Assembly: GCA_041494885.1 (NCBI GenBank)
Contig: JBGQBO010000005.1
Span: 62,001 to 126,000, forward strand
Length of the DNA stretch: 64,000 nucleotides
Direction: 5' to 3'
DNA from: JAIQFV01 sp041494885
Lineage (GTDB): Bacteria > Acidobacteriota > Terriglobia > JAIQFV01
In this document: piece after piece, positions 1 to 7,863 of the stretch
Layout: each line of letters starts with the position of its first letter
Numbering within the stretch: position 1 is the stretch's first letter
Notes under the pieces: generated by a model
The model's database searches: none
The model's input: only the letters and a program-made list of their open reading frames with translations
Told to the model about the DNA's origin: nothing
Translations under genes and position numbers: made by a program

Positions 1-1
1 G

Positions 2-928
2 CCGGCCGTCTTTTCCGCCGACTATTCTTACAACCAGATCCCACTTTTGACCCGGTGGAATGATCCCACCTCTTTAGTCGTTCTCGCCTTGACCGGAGGG
101 TTTTTGACTCTCCTCGTGTGGAGCTATCGTCGGAAGCCTGATATCTTCTTCGGCTTGGGGTTCTTCCTGACCACCTACTCTATTGTCAGCAACCTTGTCT
201 TTCCCATTGGAACGATCCGCGCCGATCGCTTAATGTATTTGCCGCAGATGGGGCTCTGCTTGATTGGAGGAGTGGCCTTATCATCCTGGGCCGGATTTTT
301 CCAAACGGGTGTGAAGAGAAGAGTCGTTCAAGGAGCCCTTGCCGTCCTCCTGATTCTCTTAATGGCAAGAACTATAGTACGCAACGGCGACTGGAAGGAC
401 GTGCTGACCCTTCATGAGGCCACGGTAAAGGCCTCTCCCCACAGCGCCAAGGCACAGAATAATCTGGGATCACGGTTTGCGGACATGAACCAGTACGACC
501 TGGCCATGGAACACTTCCAGCTCGCCGAAGCCATCCTGCCTGACTATCCCGACTTGCTCAACAACCTGGGGACGCTCAAAATCCAACAAGGGAAAATTGA
601 TGAAGCGATCTCTTACTGCCGCCGTGCGGTGGCATTGGCTCCCCAGCACATCGCAATTCGTATCAACCTGGGACTGGCTCTCACCATGCATGGTGACTAC
701 GGGGCAGCGATTGCGGAGTTTGATACAGTGCTCCAAAGAGACCCTGCCAATGCCTCCGCCCATTACAACAAAGCCAATGCTCTGTACTTTGCAGGAAAAA
801 CAAACGAGGCCATGATGGAATTTGACCAGGCTGTTCGATTCGATCCCAGCAATGACACCGCCAGGAAAAACCGTGATGCGTTGTTACAGAAAATGAATCA
901 GGCGAATCCATCTGACCGATCGCGATAA
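2..928 (+). CDS. TMTC-like membrane protein with TPR repeats, 3' part only
   Basis: The reading frame is open from the window edge, so the gene begins upstream; the first in-frame candidate (TTG at 47) falls inside a conserved segment and is not the true start. About 309 residues are visible. The first 110 match residues about 301-410 of the next gene almost perfectly and form the last membrane segments (SNLVFPIGTIRADRLMYLP). From about residue 125 there are roughly four tetratricopeptide repeats (for example AKAQNNLGSRFADMNQYDLA, SAHYNKANALYFAGKTNEAM). In TMTC-type proteins a GT-C-like membrane domain is followed by TPRs, and a role in protein O-mannosylation is known for eukaryotic members; the bacterial role is unproven. 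This is the upstream member of a tandem pair. Confidence 0.8.
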   Translation, partial: PAVFSADYSYNQIPLLTRWNDPTSLVVLALTGGFLTLLVWSYRRKPDIFFGLGFFLTTYSIVSNLVFPIGTIRADRLMYLPQMGLCLIGGVALSSWAGFFQTGVKRRVVQGALAVLLILLMARTIVRNGDWKDVLTLHEATVKASPHSAKAQNNLGSRFADMNQYDLAMEHFQLAEAILPDYPDLLNNLGTLKIQQGKIDEAISYCRRAVALAPQHIAIRINLGLALTMHGDYGAAIAEFDTVLQRDPANASAHYNKANALYFAGKTNEAMMEFDQAVRFDPSNDTARKNRDALLQKMNQANPSDRSR

Positions 929-1199
929 GATTCAATTGAAGAGATCCCTTGAGGGCGGCAAATCGATTGAGGGGGGCTTTGATTCTTTTAACCACCTGGT
1001 GCACCTCCTGGTTCGTCTGGGACATTCAGGACGGTTCGGCTCGTGATCGCAGAACCTTGGCACGCAGCCCGGGTGGCCGGCAGGACTGTGTTGAGGTGTG
1101 AACAATGAAATGAGATTGCACCCTTCATTTCATTCCACTATCATCAACTCATTCTCCGGGCAAGCCCATGCGGATTGATGAACATCAACGTCTAAACCC

Positions 1200-3053
1200 A
1201 TGAAGCAAAAGGCCCAGTCCCCGCCTCCTCCGCCGAACAAGAAAACCACAGCCGGAGCGCCTTGGTTCCAACGGCTCCCCCGCCCCGAGTGGTTCGTCAT
1301 CCTTCTCGCTCTCCTTTGCGACCTGAACAGTTGGGGACACCAGTTTGAGCTGGACGATCTACTTTATATTGCTGGAAACATAACCCTTCAGAGCCCTCAC
1401 CAAATTCTTCGCATCTTCACATCTCCATTTTCGGACCCTCAATTCGGATTATACCGCCCACTGACCGCTCTGACGCTGGCCATAAATTACTGGATCGGAG
1501 GTCTTCATCCGGATGGGTTCCATCTCATCAATCGCCTCCTGCACATCCTGAGCGCTCTGGGGATCTTCTGGGTCCTGCAGCGATTGCTCCGCAGTTCGCC
1601 CCTAGTCCCGCTCCCGACTGCATTGCTCTTTGCAGTCCACCCCTTCCAAGTGGAGGCCATCACCTACATCAACGGTCGCGCCGATGCCTTGGCCGCACTG
1701 TTTTTCATCTTCGCCTCGTACTACTTTGTCCGGATGCGTCAAGCTGAATCACATTCCAACAAGCCTTATCTGCTCTCCTTGCTGTTTTATTTTCTGGCGA
1801 TGCTATCCAAGGAAAACGGAATTACGTGGCTGGGGGTGGCCCTGTTGACGGATCTGATCTACGTTTCCCAGGGGAGTCTGAAAGGCTTTTTGGCGAAGCT
1901 CCGTCATGACTTTTGGAAAGTCTATGCCGGCTATCTTGCCCTCACTATGGCGTTCCTCACGATCCGCTTTTTGGTGCTGCCAAGAATCACCTTGGGGGAA
2001 ATCTCCTTCGTGGTAAACCCGTTGGCGCATACCACCTCATGGGTGCGGGTGTTGACCGCGTTGAAGGTTTGTTTCCAGTCGATCGGTCTTTTCTTCTGGC
2101 CGGCCGTCTTTTCCGCGGACTATTCTTTCAACCAGATTCCACTCCTGACCCGGTGGAATGATCCCGCCTCATTGCTCGTTTTCGCCTTGACCGTGGGATT
2201 TTTGACTCTCCTCGCGTGGAGCTATCGTCGGAAGCCGGATATCTTCTTCGGCTTGGGGTTCTTCGTGACCACCTACTCCATTGTCAGCAACCTTGTCTTT
2301 CCCATTGGAACGATCCGCGCCGATCGCTTGATGTATTTGCCGCAGCTGGGGCTCTGCTTGATTGTAGGCGTGGCCTTATCATCCTGGGCCGGATTTTTCC
2401 AAACGGGTGTGAAGAAAAGAATCTTTCACGGGGCACTGGCCGTCCTCCTGATTCTCTTAATGGCAAGAACTATAGTACGCAACAGCGATTGGAAGGATGT
2501 GCTGACGCTTTATCAGGCTACGGTAACGGCCTCTCCCCACAGTGTCAAGGCACAAACCCTTTTGGCATCCCGTTACGCCGAACTGAATCAACCGGAGCAG
2601 GCCATGGAGCATTACAAGCTGGCCGAGGCGATCCTGCCCGACTATCCGGATTTAATCAACAATCTCGCCCTCTTAGAACTCCAACGGGGCAAAATCGACG
2701 AGGCGATTTCATATTGCCAACGGGTGCTGGCAAAAGATCCAAACAGCGGAGCGGCTCGCAATACCCTGGGCTCCGCTTTGGCGATGCGCGGGGATTCTTT
2801 TGGCGCCATTGCCCAGTTTGATTTTGTGATTCAACAAAACCCGGCCAATGTCTCAGCCCACTACAACAAAGCCAATGCCCTTTACCTCGCCGGGAGGGAC
2901 AGTGACGCCATCCTCGAATTTGAACGTGTCCTGGATTATGATCCCAACAACGCCAAAGCCAGGTTGAGCCGGGATCTGCTCCTGCAGAGAACGGTCCAGC
3001 CCGGGTCTCCAAAGCAAAATCCGTCGCCACCCCCGGGAAAGAGCCCTCCCTGA
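1200..3053 (+). CDS. TMTC-like polytopic membrane protein with C-terminal TPRs
   Basis: A full-length protein of 617 residues. After a proline-rich cytoplasmic tail (about 1-30) come about ten membrane segments. They carry the signatures of TMTC/GT-C proteins: FELDDLLYI near residue 49, YRPLTALTLAINYWIGG, FHLINRLLHI, and AVHPFQVEAITYINGRADAL near 150. Residues about 445-590 form four to five TPRs, and the C-terminus is proline-rich. The family is thought to move sugars from a lipid carrier on the outer face of the membrane; the substrate here is unknown. The ATG at 1200 lacks a clear Shine-Dalgarno site. It is a tandem paralogue of the gene ending at 928; the membrane part is near-identical in DNA while the TPR part has diverged. 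Confidence 0.85.
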   Translation: MKQKAQSPPPPPNKKTTAGAPWFQRLPRPEWFVILLALLCDLNSWGHQFELDDLLYIAGNITLQSPHQILRIFTSPFSDPQFGLYRPLTALTLAINYWIGGLHPDGFHLINRLLHILSALGIFWVLQRLLRSSPLVPLPTALLFAVHPFQVEAITYINGRADALAALFFIFASYYFVRMRQAESHSNKPYLLSLLFYFLAMLSKENGITWLGVALLTDLIYVSQGSLKGFLAKLRHDFWKVYAGYLALTMAFLTIRFLVLPRITLGEISFVVNPLAHTTSWVRVLTALKVCFQSIGLFFWPAVFSADYSFNQIPLLTRWNDPASLLVFALTVGFLTLLAWSYRRKPDIFFGLGFFVTTYSIVSNLVFPIGTIRADRLMYLPQLGLCLIVGVALSSWAGFFQTGVKKRIFHGALAVLLILLMARTIVRNSDWKDVLTLYQATVTASPHSVKAQTLLASRYAELNQPEQAMEHYKLAEAILPDYPDLINNLALLELQRGKIDEAISYCQRVLAKDPNSGAARNTLGSALAMRGDSFGAIAQFDFVIQQNPANVSAHYNKANALYLAGRDSDAILEFERVLDYDPNNAKARLSRDLLLQRTVQPGSPKQNPSPPPGKSPP

Positions 3054-3344
3054 AGCAGACCTTGACTCTCCGGTTCAGCAGCTCCGACCACGCGGACACT
3101 TCATCCCGATGGGCTCACAGCATCTGAAATTTTAAATTTGAGCTTGGAGATGGCCATGCGACAGGCCCCAAGAGCTTCGCGCCGTTGGGGCAGAAAAGAG
3201 AGAAAAGTCGACTTAGGCCCGCAGGGCATAACCTGACTCTCCTCTCATCGTGACCCCAACCTGCTCTCCCTCAAAAAATGCGGGAGGGGGCATATTGCGT
3301 CTCACATCGAAGGCCTAGAATGGGAATGGGTTCTGAGGCTTCCT

Positions 3345-4058
3345 TCAACGTTTCAAGCCGAGCGCCAGATACAGGGCAGGCCGGAAGATTCGCCACCAAT
3401 CGACAATGGCCCGCATTTTGGTATAGGCCAGGGGATCCCCTTGCCTGGGGTATTCGATGGTGACGGGAACTTCAATCACTTTGTGTCGTAGACGCACAGC
3501 TCTGAAAAGCAAATAAGGCTCGAGCTCGTAGCGGTCGAGCCAGTCTTGCCACAGGTTAATGCGGCGGTCTTCAAATAAGGAAAGGCGCATCGCCCGGAAC
3601 CCGCTGGATGCATCGGTGATGCGGTGACCGAGGAGCAGCGAAAACAACCACGTGTAGGCCCGCGTCCCGATCCGCCTCCTTAACGGCATTCGGAGAAAGT
3701 CGCCTCCCGGCGTGTAACGGGACCCTTGCACCAGCTCCGCGGTCCCGTCAACGAGGGGGGCCAACAATCTGGGGATCTGCTCCGGCGGCGTCTTTCCACC
3801 CCCGGACAGAATGACCACGATGTCAAAGCCCTCCTTGCGGGCGAAATCAATCCCAGTTCGAATGGCGGCGCCGACTCCTCGATTGGTTCCATGACAGATC
3901 ACCGTCGCGCCCGCAGCCCTGGCGCGCTCGGCCGTGTCATCGGAGGAACCGTCGTCGACCACCACGATGGCATCTGCCACTTCACGCGGAATCGCTTTGA
4001 CCACGCGTGTAATCCGCTCCCCCTCATTCCACGCCGGCGCTACACAGAGCACGCGCAT
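3345..4058 (-). CDS. Family 2 glycosyltransferase, dolichyl/polyprenyl-phosphate sugar transferase type
   Basis: A protein of 237 residues starting at the ATG at 4058, which has a very strong ribosome site (GGAGGAGGT, 5 bases upstream); the longer frame to 4175 has no such site. The N-terminus VLCVAPAWNEGERI and the motif VVVDDGSSDDT (about 35) are the nucleotide-binding part of a GT2 fold. QGSRYTPGGDF and ITDASSGFRAMR are typical of DPM1-like enzymes that put a sugar on a polyprenyl phosphate. Where most members have an acidic DxD-like stretch, this protein reads SGGGKTPPE. It is the last gene of the minus-strand sugar cluster 7220-3345. Acceptor and donor are unknown. Confidence 0.82.
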   Translation of the reverse strand: MRVLCVAPAWNEGERITRVVKAIPREVADAIVVVDDGSSDDTAERARAAGATVICHGTNRGVGAAIRTGIDFARKEGFDIVVILSGGGKTPPEQIPRLLAPLVDGTAELVQGSRYTPGGDFLRMPLRRRIGTRAYTWLFSLLLGHRITDASSGFRAMRLSLFEDRRINLWQDWLDRYELEPYLLFRAVRLRHKVIEVPVTIEYPRQGDPLAYTKMRAIVDWWRIFRPALYLALGLKR

Positions 4059-4372
4059 TCTTACCTCCTCCATTTCAATCCTCTTCGAGATGATGGGCGC
4101 AGGTTGAGGCACCGTTCCAGGCGGGCCGCGGAGTGGAGACTTGTCGAGACAAGCTAACCGGAACCACGACGGCATACGCAGGTCCCTGGGGCCGACCCAT
4201 TTGTAGCCCCCATAACGGACAGCTGCTCAATTCCTTTAGGAGCGGCATCCAAAGAGGAGAAGAAGTGGAAACCAGGCACCGGGACATCCCGCCCCGATTG
4301 GGAAAGAACAATACTTTGCAGAAGTTTTTACCCCAAGGATGTCGCTCCTGCTGGATTTGATGCGGTGCAGCT
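4059..4372. other. Intergenic gap without recognised features
   Basis: This 314-base stretch lies between the epimerase stop and the glycosyltransferase start, both on the minus strand. It should carry the glycosyltransferase leader, including the strong ribosome site just upstream of 4058. I see no convincing gene, hairpin or repeat in it; the short frames here are not supported by start signals or family resemblance. Confidence 0.5.
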
Positions 4373-5347
4373 CTACGCCGTCTCCGCTCCTTTGCTTTCC
4401 TGCAACCACTGATAGGTGCGCTGCAGGCCCCGCTCCAGAGTCACAGAGGGGATCCAGCGAAGATCGCGGCGGATTTTCTCGATATTCAGCACGCGGCGAC
4501 GGATATTGTCGATGTCCCGTCGATCGATATGATCCAGTTCGACCCGCTTTCCCGTAATCTCAATGATGAAGCGAGCGAGCTGGTTGATTGATGCTTCGTA
4601 TCCCGTCGCCACGTTGTACACCTGGCCTTCGGCTTTCGGTGAAAGCGCCGCCAACAGGGTGGCTTCCGTCACGTCCTCCACAAAAGTAAAATCGCGCGTC
4701 TGCTGGCCGTCACCATGGACATGCAAGGCCTCGCCGGCCATCGCCGACTCGAAGAACTTCGCCACCACTCCACAGTAGGGATTGTCGGGACGCTGCGCGA
4801 TGCCGTAGACATTGGAATAGCGCACCACTGCCGTTGAGGTGCCATAGCTCTCGTAAAAGGCCTTGCAATAGTTCTCGCCGGCGAACTTGGAGACCGAGTA
4901 AGGCGTCAACATATTCGTGGCATCTTCCTCGTTGATGGGCAAGTAGCGCGGATTTCCATAGATCGATGCCGACGACGCATAGACCATGCGGCGGACACCG
5001 CTCTCGCGGACCGCCATCAAGACGTTGAGCGTCCCGCCGATGTTCACCTCAAAATCCTCCCGCGGATTGCGCATCGAAACGATGATGTTGCGCGCCGCTT
5101 CGTGGATCACGATCCCGGAGTTCTTGACGACACGCCGAACCAGGTCAAAATCCGTTACGCTGCCACGCACGACTTCAAGCTGGGGATGACCCATCGGAAG
5201 ATTGTCCTCTTTCCCGGTGTAGAAATCATCGAGAACAATCACCGAAGCCCCCGTGGTCAAGAGCCTCCGGACAATGTTGCATCCGACGAACCCGGCGCCT
5301 CCTGTCACGAGGACGCGTTGATCTTTGAATTTGTCGAGGTCAGCCAT
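4373..5347 (-). CDS. NAD-dependent sugar-nucleotide epimerase/dehydratase (extended SDR)
   Basis: A protein of 324 residues, the usual length for UDP-glucose 4-epimerase-like enzymes. The Rossmann motif VTGGAGFVGCNI is at about residue 14, the acidic VLDDFYTGKEDNL follows strand 2, and the catalytic pair is in YSVSKFAGENY (near 150) with SSASIYG (near 125) as the serine. GDGQQTRDFTFVEDV is typical of UDP-sugar epimerases. The start at 5347 has AAGGAG seven bases upstream. It probably converts a UDP-hexose or UDP-uronic acid for cell-surface glycan; the exact substrate cannot be told. It sits between a WbpD-like acetyltransferase and a GT2 transferase in the same direction. Confidence 0.88.
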   Translation of the reverse strand: MADLDKFKDQRVLVTGGAGFVGCNIVRRLLTTGASVIVLDDFYTGKEDNLPMGHPQLEVVRGSVTDFDLVRRVVKNSGIVIHEAARNIIVSMRNPREDFEVNIGGTLNVLMAVRESGVRRMVYASSASIYGNPRYLPINEEDATNMLTPYSVSKFAGENYCKAFYESYGTSTAVVRYSNVYGIAQRPDNPYCGVVAKFFESAMAGEALHVHGDGQQTRDFTFVEDVTEATLLAALSPKAEGQVYNVATGYEASINQLARFIIEITGKRVELDHIDRRDIDNIRRRVLNIEKIRRDLRWIPSVTLERGLQRTYQWLQESKGAETA

Positions 5348-5398
5348 GTTGCTCCTTGGATTGAATTAGGAATATGCCTCGGATGCTGAAGCTTGAAG

Positions 5399-5608
5399 GA
5401 AGGTGTCAGGTGTCAGGTGCCAGGTGCCGGGTGTCAGGGCCAACAAGAAAAGTATATTATAGAATTCCAGCTGTCCAGAGGAAGGGTGGCAGGTTTGCAG
5501 TTTTATCTGACTTCTGATTTCTGGCTTCTGATTTCCGACCTCCCAATCAACCATCCACATCTAACCACGCATTGCTCCTGACACCTGACACCCGGCACCC
5601 GACACCTA
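5399..5608. repeat. Inverted short-phrase repeat, GTGTCAGGTGCC family
   Basis: The left arm (5399-5442) repeats units such as GGTGTCAGGTGCCGGGTGTC. The right arm (5576-5608) is its imperfect reverse complement, built of GACACC and GGCACCC units. Between them lies a piece of a second family (5505-5545) with TCTGACTTCTGATTTC units. The same family recurs at 17400-17574. No coding capacity is evident. It fills the epimerase/acetyltransferase gap. Confidence 0.75.
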
Positions 5609-5622
5609 TTTTCCGGCTTCCG

Positions 5623-6207
5623 CTACCCTTCCCCGGGTCTCACCACCCCGCCTCGCTTCAAGTAACGCGACTGACAACCCGGACAGGCGGCCTCCGCATC
5701 CGTCTCATCCGCCTTCAACGGCAGTTTGATCCCGCATTGACACATCCAACCCTTGATTCGGGCAGGATTCCCATAAACCAGGGCATATTCCGGGATATCC
5801 TTTGACACAACGGCGCCCGCGCCGACGAACGAGTACCGCCCCAACGTTACGCCGCACACAATCGTCGCATTGGCGCCGATGGAGACGCCCCGTTTCACCT
5901 GCGTGGCCTGATATTCCTCACGTCGGGACACATGACTGCGGGGGTTGATGACGTTGGTAAACACCATGGAGGGGCCAAGAAATGCATCGTCTTCAATGAC
6001 CACGCCGGTGTACAGAGAGACATTATTCTGGATCTTGACGTTGTTTCCGATAATAACCCCGGAGGCCACAAATACGTTTTGTCCCAGGTTGCAGTTACGT
6101 CCGATCCGGGCGCGCGACATGATATGGCAAAAATGCCAGATCTTTGTGCCGCTGCCGATTTCAGCTCCTTCGTCCACGAGGGAGGAGGGATGCACAAAAT
6201 AGTCCAT
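5623..6207 (-). CDS. wbpD: Left-handed beta-helix acyltransferase, WbpD-like sugar N-acetyltransferase
   Basis: 194 residues of hexapeptide-repeat sequence (EIGSGTKIWHFCHI, RIGRNCNLGQNVFV, VIIGNNVKIQNNV), as in WbpD, which acetylates the 3-amino group of UDP-2-acetamido-3-amino-glucuronate in O-antigen synthesis. FTNVINPRSHVSR and the late YALVYGNPARIKGWMCQCG match that subgroup. The ATG at 6207 overlaps the stop of the upstream oxidoreductase (TGATG), so the two are translationally coupled; a GTG at 6210 is possible. The tail has a CxC and a later CPGC, perhaps a metal site. The upstream partner supplies the 3-oxo sugar in the Pseudomonas pathway, but WbpA and WbpE are not in this window. 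Confidence 0.85.
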   Translation of the reverse strand: MDYFVHPSSLVDEGAEIGSGTKIWHFCHIMSRARIGRNCNLGQNVFVASGVIIGNNVKIQNNVSLYTGVVIEDDAFLGPSMVFTNVINPRSHVSRREEYQATQVKRGVSIGANATIVCGVTLGRYSFVGAGAVVSKDIPEYALVYGNPARIKGWMCQCGIKLPLKADETDAEAACPGCQSRYLKRGGVVRPGEG

Positions 6208-7220
6208 CACCCTTGCACCCCCGTTTCAATTTCCTGAAGTGTCACGGGTTCGCCCATTCGCTCCAGCGACAGGTGGCTCGCCTCAAGCACCTTCAGCACC
6301 TTGAGAGCGCTCACGCCGTCTGTCAAAGGCCGGCTTCGGTCCCGAATACAATTCAAAAAATGCTCACATTCAAGGCGGAGGGGTTCCGACTCTTCGAAAA
6401 ACAAGGTCGTCTCCGACGTCTGTCGTGGAACGGGCAGACCGGACTTCCACTCAATCCCCTTGTCGTAGATTCTTAATTTGCCTTCCCGCGCCGTGTCGTC
6501 AAACACCGCCATCTTGTGCTCGCCAATGATCACCAGTTTTTGTTCCTTGTAAGGATGGAGCCAACTGACAAAAATGTGCGCCTTAATCCCCTCTTCAAAG
6601 AGAAGCGTGGTGACCGTCACGTCGGCAATACCCGATTGCAGGTAGCTTCCGCCATGCGCGCTCACAGTCGTCGGTTCGCGGCCGACGAGACTCTGAATGA
6701 CCGATATGTCGTGGGGCGCAAAACTCCACAGGATGTTCTCTTCCTGTCGCACCTTTCCCAGATTCAGCCGGTTGGAGTAAAGATACCAGATCCGGCCCAA
6801 TTCGCCTCGCTGGACAATCCCCTTGAGTAGTTTGACCGCGGGATGGTATTCGAGGATGTGACCCACCATCAGGATTACGCCCTTTGATTCGGCCAACTCC
6901 ACCAGCTCCTGCCCCTCCGAGTAATGGAGCGACAGTGGCTTCTCGACAAACACATCCTTTCCCCTCAAGATCGCCTCTCGCACATGTGAGTAATGCGCAA
7001 TCGCAGGCGTGGCGATCACCACACCCCGGATGGTGTCGTCCTCCAGTACCTCTTTGAAGTGGTGAGTTGTACGCACGTCTGGATATAGCTTTGACTGCGC
7101 CTTGAGGGCGACGTCATTCGTATCGGAGATCCAGCCGAGCACGCGGAGCTGTGCAAAGTTTCTCGCAAGGTTCTTGCCCCAGTAACCACAACCGATGACC
7201 GCAATATGAGGGCTTGACAT
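6207..7220 (-). CDS. wbpB: Gfo/Idh/MocA oxidoreductase, WbpB-like
   Basis: 337 residues. The N-terminal Rossmann motif is VIGCGYWGKN (about 8-17). The family signature EKPLSL is near residue 95 and a later HDISV follows the C-terminal sheet. It resembles WbpB, which oxidises UDP-N-acetyl-glucosaminuronate at C3. It heads the minus-strand cluster oxidoreductase, acetyltransferase, epimerase, glycosyltransferase, and overlaps the acetyltransferase by one base. The ribosome site before the ATG at 7220 is weak. Substrate assignment rests on pairing with the WbpD-like gene. Confidence 0.85.
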   Translation of the reverse strand: MSSPHIAVIGCGYWGKNLARNFAQLRVLGWISDTNDVALKAQSKLYPDVRTTHHFKEVLEDDTIRGVVIATPAIAHYSHVREAILRGKDVFVEKPLSLHYSEGQELVELAESKGVILMVGHILEYHPAVKLLKGIVQRGELGRIWYLYSNRLNLGKVRQEENILWSFAPHDISVIQSLVGREPTTVSAHGGSYLQSGIADVTVTTLLFEEGIKAHIFVSWLHPYKEQKLVIIGEHKMAVFDDTAREGKLRIYDKGIEWKSGLPVPRQTSETTLFFEESEPLRLECEHFLNCIRDRSRPLTDGVSALKVLKVLEASHLSLERMGEPVTLQEIETGVQG

Positions 7221-7316
7221 GGATGATTTGGCTTTCCTTGTAGTCGAAGAGCTCTCTAGTCAAGTACAGCCTATCATCTCAATACAAACGTATGTGGTCA
7301 AGCGCGAGAATGCGCC

Positions 7317-7680
7317 GTCGCTCAAGCCCAGAGGGCGACAGAACGTAGCCCCACCTGAGCCTCTCCCGCGTCTTTTGCGGGAGGGCGAGGGTGGGGTAAG
7401 CATAACAGGAGACGTGGAGCCCCGCTTGCGGGGCGACAGGATGGGCAAGACCTGGAGATTTCCATTCACGGGAAGCGCACGGAATGTCTCAAAAGCAATG
7501 CCATCGAATATGATGAGTGGATACTTGAAGATGATTCAGTCCTGCCACCCCGCAAGCGGGGCTGGGGCTCTTGCCTTTTCTTCTTATCCCAACCCCACCC
7601 TCGCTCCGCAAAGACCGCGGAGCTCAGATGGGGCTACGTTCTGTCGCCCTTCGGGCTAGGCCGAATGTCTGTTCGAACCG
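7317..7680. repeat. Nested inverted-repeat element in a 643-base gap
   Basis: The gap 7221-7863 holds no gene. Its core is an inverted pair about 70 bases per arm. A perfect 22-base match pairs 7332-7353 with 7629-7650 (starts AGGGCGACAG, ends TAGCCCCA). Each arm also has GC-rich local hairpins, for example CTCCCGC...GCGGGAG near 7363-7384 and GCCCCGC-TT-GCGGGGC near 7418-7433. The centre has no transposase or recognisable ORF. It could be a MITE-like or REP-like element; nothing in this window could mobilise it. Confidence 0.7.
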
Positions 7681-7863
7681 CCTTCGGGCTAAGGGCTCAA
7701 ACCGAGAATTAACGCCCGGATTTCAGTTCGCATTCCAGCGTACACAAAAAAGGCGCTCCCGTTCTTGGCAATGCAACAGGAGCGCCCTTAGAAACTCATC
7801 AAATTTCATCGATGGGGCACAGCCGAATCTTGATGGGCTACCGAACGCCCTCCAAGACCCCCA

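Noticed and set aside
4075..4311. Upstream extension or small gene before the GT2 transferase
   Set aside because: The transferase has a strong ribosome site at 4058, and the short frames here have none.
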